Assembly: GCA_031549625.1 (NCBI GenBank)
Contig: JAVBPK010000124.1
Coordinates: forward strand, 1-17,506
Source of the DNA: JAISXK01 sp031549625
GTDB taxonomy: Bacteria > Bacillota > Clostridia > Christensenellales > CAG-138
Length of the DNA: 17,506 bases
Direction of reading: 5' to 3'
In this document: positions 1 through 6,754 of the stretch, piece after piece
Numbering within the stretch: the stretch's first letter is position 1
How the letters are laid out: every line of letters begins with the position of its first letter
The notes under the pieces: generated by a model
Told to the model about the DNA's origin: nothing
The model's input: only the letters and a program-made list of their open reading frames with translations
The model's database searches: none
Made by a program: the position numbers and the translations under genes

Positions 1-1
1 T

Positions 2-868
2 ATGGCGAAAATGCAGGCTTATATCGGCGTGCGCGGCGGAAGTAACTCGTCTGAGCTGGCGGATGTGCCGCAGGAGCGCATTAAACTGCATCAGCGCCTG
101 TATTGGGAGCCTGTACACAGCAAAATCCGCGTGCCGGAAACGAAATGGGTTGTGCTGCGTTATCCGCATCCCAGCATGGCACAGTTGGCGGAAATGAGCA
201 CAGAAGCATTCGAAGATTATTATTTTAATGTTTGCAATCTCAATTACAGCAAGATGGAAGCCGCCATGCGCCCCTTAAAAGAACTGATGGAGAAAACGGA
301 TCGCGTTCGTATCGTGGCGCCGGGTACGGATATTTCCTTTTCCATCAAGGGCATTCCGGCCATCATTTGCGCGGGGCATATGAATATACCTGATGGCGAA
401 ATATACACGGCACCGATAAAAGAAAGCGTAAATGGCGTAATATGCTATAACACACCTTCGGTGCACGATGGATTTACATATACGAATATCGTACTCACAT
501 TTGAAAACGGAAAAATTGTGAAGGCAACATCCAACGATACGGCGCGCATTGAAAAGACGTTTGATATTGACCAGGGCGCTCGTTATGTCGGCGAATTTGC
601 AATAGGCGTGAATCCTTATATTAATACGCCAATGAAAGATACGCTTTTTGATGAAAAAATTGCCGGAAGTATCCATTTTACGCCAGGATGCAGCTACGAT
701 GATGCCTTCAATGGCAATAAATCCGCGTTGCATTGGGACTTGGTACTGATTCAAACTCCTGCTTATGGGGGCGGTGAAATTTGGTTTGACGATGTCTTGG
801 TGCGAAAAGACGGGGAATTTGTATTAAAGCAATTGCTACCACTCAATCCTGCAGAATTGCTGAAATAA
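2..868 (+). CDS. M29-family metallo-aminopeptidase (AmpS/PepS type), 5'-truncated by window edge
   Basis: C-terminal ~288 residues of an aminopeptidase of peptidase family M29, a cytosolic dinuclear-metal exopeptidase that removes N-terminal residues from peptides. The frame is open to the window edge, and family members are usually about 400 residues, so roughly the first quarter is missing. The visible part carries what I read as the metal and catalytic residues of M29: a Glu in the PDGEIYTAP segment (about residue 132 of the visible part), a Glu in GEFAIGVNP (about 197), and the C-terminal signature with His (HFTPG), Tyr (CSYDDAF), and His and Asp (LHWDLV). The CDS ends with a TAA at 866-868, followed by only a weak hairpin. 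The gap gene lies about 190 bp downstream with its own promoters, so the two are probably separate units. Family assignment is secure; substrate range cannot be read from sequence. Confidence 0.9.
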   Translation: MAKMQAYIGVRGGSNSSELADVPQERIKLHQRLYWEPVHSKIRVPETKWVVLRYPHPSMAQLAEMSTEAFEDYYFNVCNLNYSKMEAAMRPLKELMEKTDRVRIVAPGTDISFSIKGIPAIICAGHMNIPDGEIYTAPIKESVNGVICYNTPSVHDGFTYTNIVLTFENGKIVKATSNDTARIEKTFDIDQGARYVGEFAIGVNPYINTPMKDTLFDEKIAGSIHFTPGCSYDDAFNGNKSALHWDLVLIQTPAYGGGEIWFDDVLVRKDGEFVLKQLLPLNPAELLK

Positions 869-871
869 AAC

Positions 872-888
872 CCGAACATTCGGCTTTT
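872..888 (+). terminator. weak terminator-like hairpin after the aminopeptidase gene
   Basis: CCGAA and TTCGG arms (872-876 and 879-883) are separated by only CA, so the real stem is about 4 bp, followed by CTTTT. The stem is short, so termination here would be inefficient at best. Confidence 0.3.
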
Positions 889-908
889 GCTATAGCTACA
901 GATAATAG

Positions 909-930
909 TTTGCAATTATGTGATTGCAAA
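909..930. promoter_or_regulatory. 22-bp perfect inverted repeat, candidate operator for gap
   Basis: TTTGCAAT, a 6-bp spacer (TATGTG), then ATTGCAAA. The two 8-bp arms are exact reverse complements. The element ends 4 bp before the -10 hexamer at 935-940, so it covers the -35/spacer region where a repressor or activator would act. I do not recognise it as a known box. Confidence 0.5.
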
Positions 931-931
931 A

Positions 932-940
932 TGATATACT
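932..940 (+). promoter_or_regulatory. extended -10 promoter of gap (P1)
   Basis: TGA plus TATACT (935-940) forms an extended -10 element. A TTGCAA hexamer at 910-915 lies 19 bp upstream, inside the inverted repeat, and is a poor fit as a -35, so recognition would rest on the extended -10. Confidence 0.5.
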
Positions 941-953
941 AGCAAAAAACATC

Positions 954-982
954 TTGCATTGCCATAAAAAATGCGATACTAT
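954..982 (+). promoter_or_regulatory. second candidate promoter of gap (P2)
   Basis: TTGCAT (954-959), a 17-bp spacer and TACTAT (977-982). This predicts a start near 989 and a leader of about 70 nt before the GAPDH start codon. Confidence 0.45.
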
Positions 983-1056
983 TAGCAATAATTATGTTTG
1001 CGTTGGCAAGTGCTTTTGATATTTTACCGAATGATATTTCTAAAGGAGAGACGAAT

Positions 1057-2067
1057 ATGGCAGTAAAAGTTGGTATCAATGGTTTCGGCAGAATTGGCAG
1101 ACTGGTGTTTCGCGCGTCAGTAGATAACCCGAATGTAGATGTTGTGGGTATTAACGATCCATTTATCGATCTTGAATACATGGTATACATGCTGCGCTAC
1201 GATACGGTGCATGGCGTGTTTAACGGCACGATCGAAATGAAGGGCGATAAGCTCGTAGTAAACGGCAAGGCGATTTCCGTATACGCTCAAAAAGATCCCA
1301 CAGAAATTCCCTGGAAAGAATGTGGCGCGGACTATGTCGTAGAATCTACCGGTGTATTCACAACAACCGATAAAGCGTCCGCTCACTTTGCCGGCGGCGC
1401 TAAGAAGGTTGTTATATCCGCGCCTTCCGCTGATGCACCCATGTTTGTTATGGGCGTCAACCACACCACCTACAAAAGCGATATGAAGGTTGTTTCCAAT
1501 GCTTCCTGCACGACAAACTGTTTAGCGCCTCTCGCCAAAGTTATCAATGATAACTTTGGTATTCTGGAAGGCCTGATGACGACCGTGCATGCAACCACCG
1601 CTACCCAGAAGACCGTGGACGGCCCCTCCAACAAAGACTGGCGCGGCGGCCGCGGCGCGGCGTTTAACATCATCCCCAGTTCCACAGGCGCAGCAAAGGC
1701 CGTAGGAAAAGTTATCCCCGCTTTGAACGGCAAACTGACCGGCATGGCATTCCGTGTACCCACTGCAGACGTTTCCGTTGTGGATCTTACCTGCCGCCTG
1801 GAAAAGCCGGCCACCTATGATCAAATTAAAGAAGTCATGAAAAAGGCTGCAGCCAGCAAAGAATTCGAAGGCATTATCGGCTATACAGAAGATAAAGTCG
1901 TTTCTTCCGACTTCATACATGACGCGCGTACATCCATATTCGATGCCGATGCCGGCATTAGCCTGAACGATAACTTTGTCAAGTTGGTCGCCTGGTACGA
2001 CAACGAATGGGGTTATTCCAACAAAGTGCTCGATCTCATCGTGCACATGGCGAAAATCGACGGCTAA
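1057..2067 (+). CDS. gap: glyceraldehyde-3-phosphate dehydrogenase, phosphorylating (class I)
   Basis: Cytosolic glycolytic enzyme that oxidises glyceraldehyde-3-phosphate to 1,3-bisphosphoglycerate with NAD+ and phosphate. The 336-residue length is typical. The N-terminal Rossmann motif KVGINGFGRIGR is followed by INDPF, where Asp fits NAD rather than NADP preference. The catalytic segment SNASCTTNC places the nucleophile at Cys151, with general base His178 in TTVHATTATQK. The C-terminus has the usual WYDNEWGYSNKVLDL. I start at the ATG at 1057 because AAAGGAGAG (1042-1050) lies at good spacing and MAVKVGINGFG matches the family start; the frame extends upstream to an ATG at 994 but those residues are not GAPDH-like. 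The INDPFIDLEYMVYM and GAAFNIIPSSTGAAKAV blocks resemble E. coli GapA and eukaryotic GAPDH more than typical Bacillus GapA. A strong terminator follows at once, so the gene is probably monocistronic. Confidence 0.97.
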   Translation: MAVKVGINGFGRIGRLVFRASVDNPNVDVVGINDPFIDLEYMVYMLRYDTVHGVFNGTIEMKGDKLVVNGKAISVYAQKDPTEIPWKECGADYVVESTGVFTTTDKASAHFAGGAKKVVISAPSADAPMFVMGVNHTTYKSDMKVVSNASCTTNCLAPLAKVINDNFGILEGLMTTVHATTATQKTVDGPSNKDWRGGRGAAFNIIPSSTGAAKAVGKVIPALNGKLTGMAFRVPTADVSVVDLTCRLEKPATYDQIKEVMKKAAASKEFEGIIGYTEDKVVSSDFIHDARTSIFDADAGISLNDNFVKLVAWYDNEWGYSNKVLDLIVHMAKIDG

Positions 2068-2103
2068 GTCATTGCTTTTCAAACGAAATATACCTTATAC
2101 AGT

Positions 2104-2136
2104 AGGGCTAATCCGAGAGGGTTGGCCCTTTCTTTT
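2104..2136 (+). terminator. Rho-independent terminator of gap
   Basis: An 11-bp stem (2104-2114 with 2119-2129, including two G-U pairs) closes on a GAGA tetraloop and is followed by TTTCTTTT. It sits 37 bp past the gap stop codon. On the minus strand there is no U-tract, so it probably does not end the birA transcript. Confidence 0.88.
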
Positions 2137-2179
2137 GGAGCGGATGATGCGGGCTTCGCTCTACGCGGCAGCCGATTGA

Positions 2180-3142
2180 CTAATCTTTGCGCAGCGTTAC
2201 ATCTCCCGCGGAAAGCGCATGTATTTGCCCGTCCGGCGTACGTAAAAGCAGCTGTCCACGCTCATCAATGTCCTGCACCGTGCCTTGCCATTCGTTCTGC
2301 AGTGAGCGCACGGCGACTTCCTGGCCAATCGTGGAGCAGGCTTGCTTGTATTGGCTGAGTAAGCGCTCATATGCATCGGCGGTTTCACACATATCGTAAA
2401 GCGGTTCCAATGTGTTTAACAGCATGGCAAACAGGGACGCGCGGCCGTGTTGTTCGCCCGTCAATAAACACAGGGAAGTGGCAACAGCGGATAAGTCAGA
2501 AGGAAAACTGGCGGTGTTAACGTTTATGCCTATTCCGACCACTACAAACGCGAGTTCATCGATGGTGCCGTTCAGTTCTAAAAGTATCCCACAGATTTTT
2601 TTACCGTTTATTAAAACATCGTTTGGCCATTTGATGGTGGCGGGAATGCTCATGTTTCGCAAAAGCTGATGGATGCCCAGCGCCGTTGCCAGCGTAAACC
2701 GCGGTGCGTACTGTGTTTCTATATGCGGGCGGAGTATGAGGCTGACGCAAATGTCCTTCCCGGGAGAATCCACCCATTCACGCTGCAATCGCCCGCGGCC
2801 GGCTGTCTGTGTTTCCGCGGCTAGTGCGCTGCCGTGCGGTGCGCCTTGCAGAGCCAACTCGCGTGCAAGTATGTTGGTGGAAGTGGCAGTTTGCAGGCAT
2901 ATCAAAGATCGCCCCAGGGCGCGTGTTTGCAGCAGGGGCATTATCGCGCCGGCAGAGAGGGGACAAGAAGTCAACCGATAGCCGCGGTTTCTGGTGGCCT
3001 CGATGGTGTATCCCGCGGTTTTTAACGCGTGTATATGCTTCCAGACGGCGGCGCGCGAAACGCCCAGAATCTTGCTGATTTCTTCGCCGGATATGTAATT
3101 GCCGTTGCTTTTTTGCAGCAGATGTAAGACGGTTTCACGCAT
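2180..3142 (-). CDS. birA: bifunctional biotin operon repressor / biotin-[acetyl-CoA-carboxylase] ligase BirA
   Basis: Activates biotin with ATP to biotinyl-5'-AMP and attaches it to a lysine of biotin carboxyl carrier domains; with its DNA-binding domain it can also repress biotin genes. The 320-residue protein has an N-terminal winged HTH (about 1-60, with SGEEISKILGVSRAAVWKHI), then the ligase core: GRGRLQREW (115-123) for biotinyl-AMP binding, KWPNDV (171-176), KICGIL (182-187) and GIGINV (203-208). The C-terminal SH3-like domain ends in HALSAGDVTL. I start at the ATG at 3142 rather than further upstream because the HTH begins right there and the ATG overlaps the recX stop by 8 nt (ATGCGTGA), which indicates translational coupling; GAGG motifs lie just upstream within recX. 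It is the last gene of a zinc-ribbon/recX/birA operon. No biotin transport or synthesis gene is in view. Confidence 0.95.
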   Translation of the reverse strand: MRETVLHLLQKSNGNYISGEEISKILGVSRAAVWKHIHALKTAGYTIEATRNRGYRLTSCPLSAGAIMPLLQTRALGRSLICLQTATSTNILARELALQGAPHGSALAAETQTAGRGRLQREWVDSPGKDICVSLILRPHIETQYAPRFTLATALGIHQLLRNMSIPATIKWPNDVLINGKKICGILLELNGTIDELAFVVVGIGINVNTASFPSDLSAVATSLCLLTGEQHGRASLFAMLLNTLEPLYDMCETADAYERLLSQYKQACSTIGQEVAVRSLQNEWQGTVQDIDERGQLLLRTPDGQIHALSAGDVTLRKD

Positions 3143-3653
3143 CCTCGTATATATCCTCGTTGAGCACGCGCTGTACGGCGCGGCGCGTATCGTCGAAAGA
3201 AAATCCACGCCCCAGCAAACGGCGGGCCAAGCGTTGTGAGCGTTCCTGTGGAGGAAGCGCTTCGTCTATTTGTGCTGCGTATTTTTGGGCGACCTGAACG
3301 GCATGATCGGCTTCGGTTTCTTTAGAAACTTGCGTAAGCGCCTCTTCTATAACCCCTTTCGGCAGTTCGTGCGCGTAGAGCTGTTCGCGCAATTTTGCTT
3401 TGCTTACGGGCTTGGCGTTTAGCCGGGAACGAATAAATTCGCCGGCAAAGGCTGCGTCGTTCAGGTAGCCAAGCTCCTGCAATCTGTCCACGGTTTGCTG
3501 CACTTCATATTCGCCATAATTTTGATCGTCTAAAAAGCGCTCCGTTTCGCGTACTGTGCGCGCGCGAAACGAGAGATGATGCAATGCCGCATCCATAGGC
3601 GTGCGCCCGCGTTCAGCTTGAGTGGGCGATGTTTTGTTGAAACGTTTATTCAT
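3135..3653 (-). CDS. recX: regulatory protein RecX
   Basis: Small helical modulator that binds RecA filaments and limits recombinase activity. The 172-residue length fits the family. The N-terminal segment ALHHLSFRARTVRETERFL matches the RecX opening (a run ending in LS-R-RT-E-E), followed by tandem three-helix repeats, with ELGYLNDAAFAGEFIRSR in the second and LARRLLGRGFSFDDTRRAV near the C-terminus. Its ATG at 3653 overlaps the stop of the upstream zinc-ribbon gene by 8 nt (ATGAATAA), and no Shine-Dalgarno is visible directly before it, so translation is probably coupled. Its stop in turn overlaps the birA start. recA is not in the window, so the usual recA neighbourhood does not apply here. 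Confidence 0.93.
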   Translation of the reverse strand: MNKRFNKTSPTQAERGRTPMDAALHHLSFRARTVRETERFLDDQNYGEYEVQQTVDRLQELGYLNDAAFAGEFIRSRLNAKPVSKAKLREQLYAHELPKGVIEEALTQVSKETEADHAVQVAQKYAAQIDEALPPQERSQRLARRLLGRGFSFDDTRRAVQRVLNEDIYEDA

Positions 3654-3861
3654 AAAAGCGCTTGTCTTCCTTTAATGCTTCTGTGTCGGAGCGCATTCTG
3701 GCGGCCCATCTTTGCGATAATTCGGCAGCATCAACAGCAGGCAGCTGTTGATCCGAGCCAAGGCAGGTTTTGCAAGCACGCAGACAATTTGGGCAAACGC
3801 AGCCTGGCGCGTGCTCTCTGTGGTTCATGTATTGTCCGCATGCAGGGCAGTTGCAGCGCAT
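3646..3861 (-). CDS. small cysteine-rich zinc-ribbon-like protein
   Basis: A 71-residue protein with two CPxC knuckles (CPAC at residues 5-8 and CPNC at 21-24) plus CKTC (28-31) and further cysteines at 3 and 19, all in the first 31 residues, as expected for a metal-binding zinc ribbon or rubredoxin-like knuckle. The rest is a charged, probably helical tail (LSQRWAARMRSDTEALKEDKRFYE). I choose the ATG at 3861 because GGAGG lies 5 nt upstream; the frame could begin at 3897 but that start lacks a ribosome site. First gene of an operon with recX and birA, overlapping recX by 8 nt. I do not recognise a named family; a regulatory or nucleic-acid role would only be a guess. Confidence 0.75.
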   Translation of the reverse strand: MRCNCPACGQYMNHREHAPGCVCPNCLRACKTCLGSDQQLPAVDAAELSQRWAARMRSDTEALKEDKRFYE

Positions 3862-3915
3862 GATTTCCTCCGTGTAGCTGGTAGCAGATAGCGCCACATG
3901 CGCGATCCTGCAAAC

Positions 3916-3944
3916 AGTATACCATGACAGGCCAAGGTTTTCAC
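3916..3944 (-). promoter_or_regulatory. promoter of the zinc-ribbon/recX/birA operon
   Basis: On the minus strand, GTGAAA (3944-3939), a 17-bp spacer and TATACT (3921-3916), with TGG before the -10 giving an extended -10. It predicts a transcript start about 45-50 nt before the ATG at 3861. Confidence 0.6.
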
Positions 3945-3981
3945 TTTATTTGCATTTTTGCAGGTAAATGCCCGAGGCTTG

Positions 3982-3990
3982 TGGTATAAT
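3982..3990 (+). promoter_or_regulatory. extended -10 promoter of the peptidoglycan-binding protein gene
   Basis: TGG plus a consensus TATAAT (3985-3990), about 29 bp before the ATG at 4019. No good -35 lies at 16-18 bp. It diverges from the minus-strand promoter at 3916-3944. Confidence 0.6.
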
Positions 3991-4018
3991 ACTTACATTC
4001 TGAGCGCATGAGGTAACA

Positions 4019-4819
4019 ATGAAGCGGTTATTAGCGGTGATTATTATCCTTTTGCTTGGTTTATGCACTACGCAGGCTGTAATGGCGATGGACACAACAC
4101 TGTTTACAGACGTCTCTGCAAATGGCAAACCCGGGCTTATCGATTTTGAGGATACTGGCGATTATATCGTCATGATTCAAATCCGTCTGCGTGAATTGGG
4201 ATATTTTCATTTTAAGGCCACCGGCCGCTTTCAAGGCATGACAAGAAGTTCGGTAATCGCATTTCAACAAAACCAAATGGATGCGGATGGAAAAGCAATC
4301 ATTTCCGATGGAACAATAGGCCAGCAAAGCATAGATATCCTCTTTTCTTCAACTGCCGCGCGAAGCCCTATAGCGCAGAGCATTCCGTATGGCCCTCCCG
4401 CGAGCGGCAGCCAAAAGGCGGTGGGGGAGCTTGTTGAGTGGAATGAAGTGAAAAGCTTGCTGACGGAGGGGAATTCTTACGAAATTATGGATTTCAATAC
4501 GGGGCAAGTGTTTGAAATGGTATTCGTGGGCGGCGAACAACACGCGGAAATGGAATGTAAGGGCGCCAATGATACAATCATTTATAAACAAGTATTTGGT
4601 GAAGAATTCAACTATTCCAAACGGCCTATGCTGCTCATAATGGGTGAAAAGAAGATTGCCTGCTCTTTACAGGGCGCGCCGCATGGAACGGATACTGTTT
4701 CCAGCAACGATATGTCCGGCCACGCATGTTTGTATTTTAGCGGAAGCAAGTCGCATGTCGGCATGCTGGCAGACATTGAGCACAATAACTATATCCTTAC
4801 GGCCGCCGGCCGTGCCTGA
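4019..4819 (+). CDS. exported peptidoglycan-binding domain protein with conserved His-rich C-terminal domain
   Basis: A 266-residue protein with an N-terminal signal peptide (charged MKR, hydrophobic 4-20, likely cleavage after AVMA, residue 23). LGLC lacks the small residue required for a lipobox, so a lipoprotein is unlikely. Residues about 44-110 form a PG_binding_1 repeat (DTGDYIVMIQIRLRELGYF, GRFQGMTRSSVIAFQQ), which binds cell-wall peptidoglycan. The C-terminal domain (about 135-266) carries spaced motifs that I recall from similar clostridial exported proteins: HAEME (His175), GAPHG (His222), SGHACLYF (His235), GSKSH (His246) and IEHNN (His255). The clustered His/Glu suggest a metal site or hydrolase, but I cannot name the activity. 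Start supported by GAGGT at about 4010 and by the signal peptide. No clear terminator follows; it is separated from the comFB-like gene by a strong promoter. Confidence 0.85.
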   Translation: MKRLLAVIIILLLGLCTTQAVMAMDTTLFTDVSANGKPGLIDFEDTGDYIVMIQIRLRELGYFHFKATGRFQGMTRSSVIAFQQNQMDADGKAIISDGTIGQQSIDILFSSTAARSPIAQSIPYGPPASGSQKAVGELVEWNEVKSLLTEGNSYEIMDFNTGQVFEMVFVGGEQHAEMECKGANDTIIYKQVFGEEFNYSKRPMLLIMGEKKIACSLQGAPHGTDTVSSNDMSGHACLYFSGSKSHVGMLADIEHNNYILTAAGRA

Positions 4820-4841
4820 AATTTCTATTCTATTCTCGCGA

Positions 4842-4870
4842 TTGAAAACTTTGTATATGTTTTGTATAAT
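4842..4870 (+). promoter_or_regulatory. strong promoter (P1) of the ComFB-family gene
   Basis: TTGAAA (4842-4847), exact 17-bp spacer, TATAAT (4865-4870): one mismatch from the sigma-70/SigA consensus. Predicted start near 4877. Confidence 0.75.
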
Positions 4871-4890
4871 ACTAGGAAATGGTTTATAAT
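4862..4890 (+). promoter_or_regulatory. overlapping second promoter (P2) of the ComFB-family gene
   Basis: TTGTAT (4862-4867), 17-bp spacer, TATAAT (4885-4890), shifted 20 bp from P1 and overlapping its -10. Use of P2 would remove most of the first leader hairpin. Confidence 0.4.
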
Positions 4891-4982
4891 AACAGTAAAT
4901 TGTTATTGAGAACCATCGTCGGTTGTGCTAAGCAACATGGAGTCGTAAGTGCTGCGTGTGTGCATGCAGGCGTATCCTGCAT
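4879..4982 (+). other. structured 5' leader of the ComFB-family gene (three hairpins)
   Basis: About 130 nt of leader separates P1 from the GTG start. Hairpin 1: ATGGTT (4879-4884) pairs with AACCAT (4911-4916) and encloses AATAACA (4888-4894) with TGTTATT (4901-4907), giving a near-continuous 16-bp arm. Hairpin 2: GTTG (4922-4925) with CAAC (4933-4936). Hairpin 3: ATGCAGG (4964-4970) with CCTGCAT (4976-4982), loop of 5, ending 12 nt before the ribosome site GAGGAG (4995-5000). It does not match the cyclic-di-GMP-I or other riboswitch cores I know by sequence, so function is open. Confidence 0.45.
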
Positions 4983-5008
4983 ATATTGCTTTCCGAGGAG
5001 AACGTCTA

Positions 5009-5299
5009 GTGGCTCGATTGATTTCAAAAAACATCATGGAAGAATTGGTGGATTCGCTGCTCGATGTCTACATGAAAGATGTGGGCATGTGCGCTTGCGA
5101 ACAATGCCGCGCGGATGTGCGTGCATTTGCTTTAAACTGCTTGCCGCCGAGATATGTGGTATCAACGGGCGGAGGTATATTTGTACGTGTAAATGCGCTC
5201 ACCTGCCAGTCTCAGGCGGATATTGCAACAGCCATCATGAAGGGCATTCGAGTCGTTATGGCCAATCCGCGCCACGCGCGAAATGAGGCGGTTAACTAA
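5009..5299 (+). CDS. ComFB-family (late competence development) small protein
   Basis: A 96-residue cytosolic protein of the ComFB family (first described in the Bacillus subtilis comF operon; molecular role not well defined, and also found in bacteria not known for competence). Evidence is the conserved core: NIMEELVDSLLD at the N-terminus, the metal-type CxCxxC (Cys28, Cys30, Cys33 in MCACEQCRADV), the ALNCLPPRYV block (41-50), and the C-terminal helix ATAIMKGIRVVMANP. I choose the GTG at 5009 because GAGGAG lies 8 nt upstream and the protein then begins just before the conserved helix; an in-frame ATG at 4949 lacks a ribosome site. It stands alone between its own promoters and a strong terminator, with no comFA or comFC nearby. 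Confidence 0.88.
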   Translation: MARLISKNIMEELVDSLLDVYMKDVGMCACEQCRADVRAFALNCLPPRYVVSTGGGIFVRVNALTCQSQADIATAIMKGIRVVMANPRHARNEAVN

Positions 5300-5308
5300 A
5301 CAAAAACG

Positions 5309-5336
5309 AAAGCGGCTGTGTGCAGCCGCTTTTTTT
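5309..5336 (+). terminator. Rho-independent terminator of the ComFB-family gene
   Basis: AGCGGCTG (5311-5318), loop TGTG, CAGCCGCT (5323-5330), then a T-run to 5336, with AA before the stem extending it. It lies 10 bp after the stop codon. Confidence 0.93.
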
Positions 5337-5366
5337 GTGTCATTTGGGATATTGTGATGTATTGGC

Positions 5367-6620
5367 TTAGAGCGTGGGGCCTACTTTTTTTAGCGCGGCG
5401 AAGCGCGGCAGGCCATCTTCCAAAACGCATTCCGGCTCACCCTGGATAAGCGGCAGGGCATAGTCGATAAAGTCTTGTGTAACCTGATTGCCCGCTTCGT
5501 TGATCCAGGAAAGCGGAACTTTCTTTTCGGTGTTGGCGACATCCGCAAGATCCATCAGCTTGATGTTACATATATATTCGCCATTCGCGCCTTTGCCGCG
5601 TTCAAACCCAACCATTTTATCCGTGACACCCTGTATGGCGTATTCCACGGCGGCTTTGCCGGCAGAAAACGATTCGTCGATGTCTGTGCGGGACGCGCAG
5701 TGCGCGGCGCATCTTTGCAGAAGGGAAAACTCAATGCCGCGTACTTTTGCGCCGGTGTGCTCTTTTATGATACTCGCAAGCGTGGCAGCGAGGCCGCCCA
5801 GCTGCTTATGGCCAAATGCGTCTGTGGCAGCGTTTGCCGCGCCGTATTCCGCAATTAAGGTGCCGCTGGCGTCGTGTATGCCTTCGGAAACGGCGACAAT
5901 GCATTTGCCCTTGGCCTTGTAGATGGAGGTAACGTCGGCAATAAAGCGTGCCATGTCGAAATCGCGTTCGGGAAGATAAATCAGATCCGGACCTTGCCCT
6001 TTTGCGGAGGCAAGCGCAGCTGCTGCGGTGAGCCAGCCGGCATGGCGGCCCATGATTTCAAGTACGCAAACCATACCAATGTCGTATACGCGGGCGTCGT
6101 GGTATAATTCCATGCAACTGGTGGCGATGTATTTGGCGGCGGAAGAATAGCCGGGGCAATGGTCTGTGCCAAACAGGTCGTTGTCAATGGTTTTAGGAAC
6201 GCCCATGATGCGGCAGGCGTAACCGGCCTGCTGCATGTATTTGGAGATTTTGTTGCAAGTGTCCATAGAGTCGTTGCCGCCGTTATAGAAGAAATAGCGT
6301 ACATCGTATTTTTTGAATATCTCGAGTATGCGCTTATAGTCTGTATCGTCTGCGGAAGGGTCTTTCAGCTTATAGCGGCAGGAGCCCAATGCGGAAGACG
6401 GCGTTTGCAGCAACAGCCGGAGTTCGCTCTCGTCTTCTTTGCGCATGTTGTATAAATTGTCGTCCAATACGCCGCGGATGCCGTGCGCGGCGCCATAAAC
6501 GTTTGTGATGGACGCGCTATGCAAGGCGGTGTGGATGACGCCATACGCACTGGCATTGATGACGGATGTTGGGCCGCCGGATTGTCCGATGATGCAGGCG
6601 CCTTTTAGTTCGTTTGCCAT
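5367..6620 (-). CDS. pfp: pyrophosphate-dependent 6-phosphofructokinase (PPi-PFK)
   Basis: Phosphorylates fructose-6-phosphate to fructose-1,6-bisphosphate using PPi, reversibly, in cytosolic glycolysis/gluconeogenesis. The 417-residue length fits the longer PPi-type clade rather than the ~320-residue ATP-PFK. GQSGGPTSVINAS (12-24) is the phosphate-donor loop; GGNDS (114-118) replaces the ATP-type GGDGS, with Asp117 at the position that blocks ATP; PKTIDND (142-148) has the PPi-specific Lys in place of Gly of PGTIDND and the catalytic Asp; MGRHAGW (190-196) contacts fructose-6-phosphate. Asn116 stands where the Mg-binding Asp usually is; I recall GGNDS in a clostridial subfamily, but this should be checked. 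Start ATG at 6620 has GGAGG close upstream. Monocistronic by context, on the opposite strand to its neighbours. Confidence 0.92.
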   Translation of the reverse strand: MANELKGACIIGQSGGPTSVINASAYGVIHTALHSASITNVYGAAHGIRGVLDDNLYNMRKEDESELRLLLQTPSSALGSCRYKLKDPSADDTDYKRILEIFKKYDVRYFFYNGGNDSMDTCNKISKYMQQAGYACRIMGVPKTIDNDLFGTDHCPGYSSAAKYIATSCMELYHDARVYDIGMVCVLEIMGRHAGWLTAAAALASAKGQGPDLIYLPERDFDMARFIADVTSIYKAKGKCIVAVSEGIHDASGTLIAEYGAANAATDAFGHKQLGGLAATLASIIKEHTGAKVRGIEFSLLQRCAAHCASRTDIDESFSAGKAAVEYAIQGVTDKMVGFERGKGANGEYICNIKLMDLADVANTEKKVPLSWINEAGNQVTQDFIDYALPLIQGEPECVLEDGLPRFAALKKVGPTL

Positions 6621-6754
6621 GGAAATACCTCCAAAATTTATTCTGATGCCATTTATTTAAGCCGATAGAATATTTTGCCGTTTTTCTGCATACGGAGAAC
6701 AAAAGCAGACTGTAACGCGAAAACTAACAAACTGTTATAACCAAAACCCATAAT

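Noticed and set aside
1522..2082. A 186-codon minus-strand frame antisense to gap
   Set aside because: Shadow of the highly conserved GAPDH gene; no domain and no start signal.
4799..4813. ACGGCC-GCC-GGCCGT hairpin at the end of the peptidoglycan-binding protein gene
   Set aside because: It lies inside the coding sequence before the stop and is not followed by a U-tract, so it is not a convincing terminator.
4879..5286. A 135-codon plus-strand frame beginning at the leader of the ComFB-family gene
   Set aside because: It overlaps the well-supported ComFB coding region in another frame, has no family resemblance, and its first part coincides with leader hairpins.
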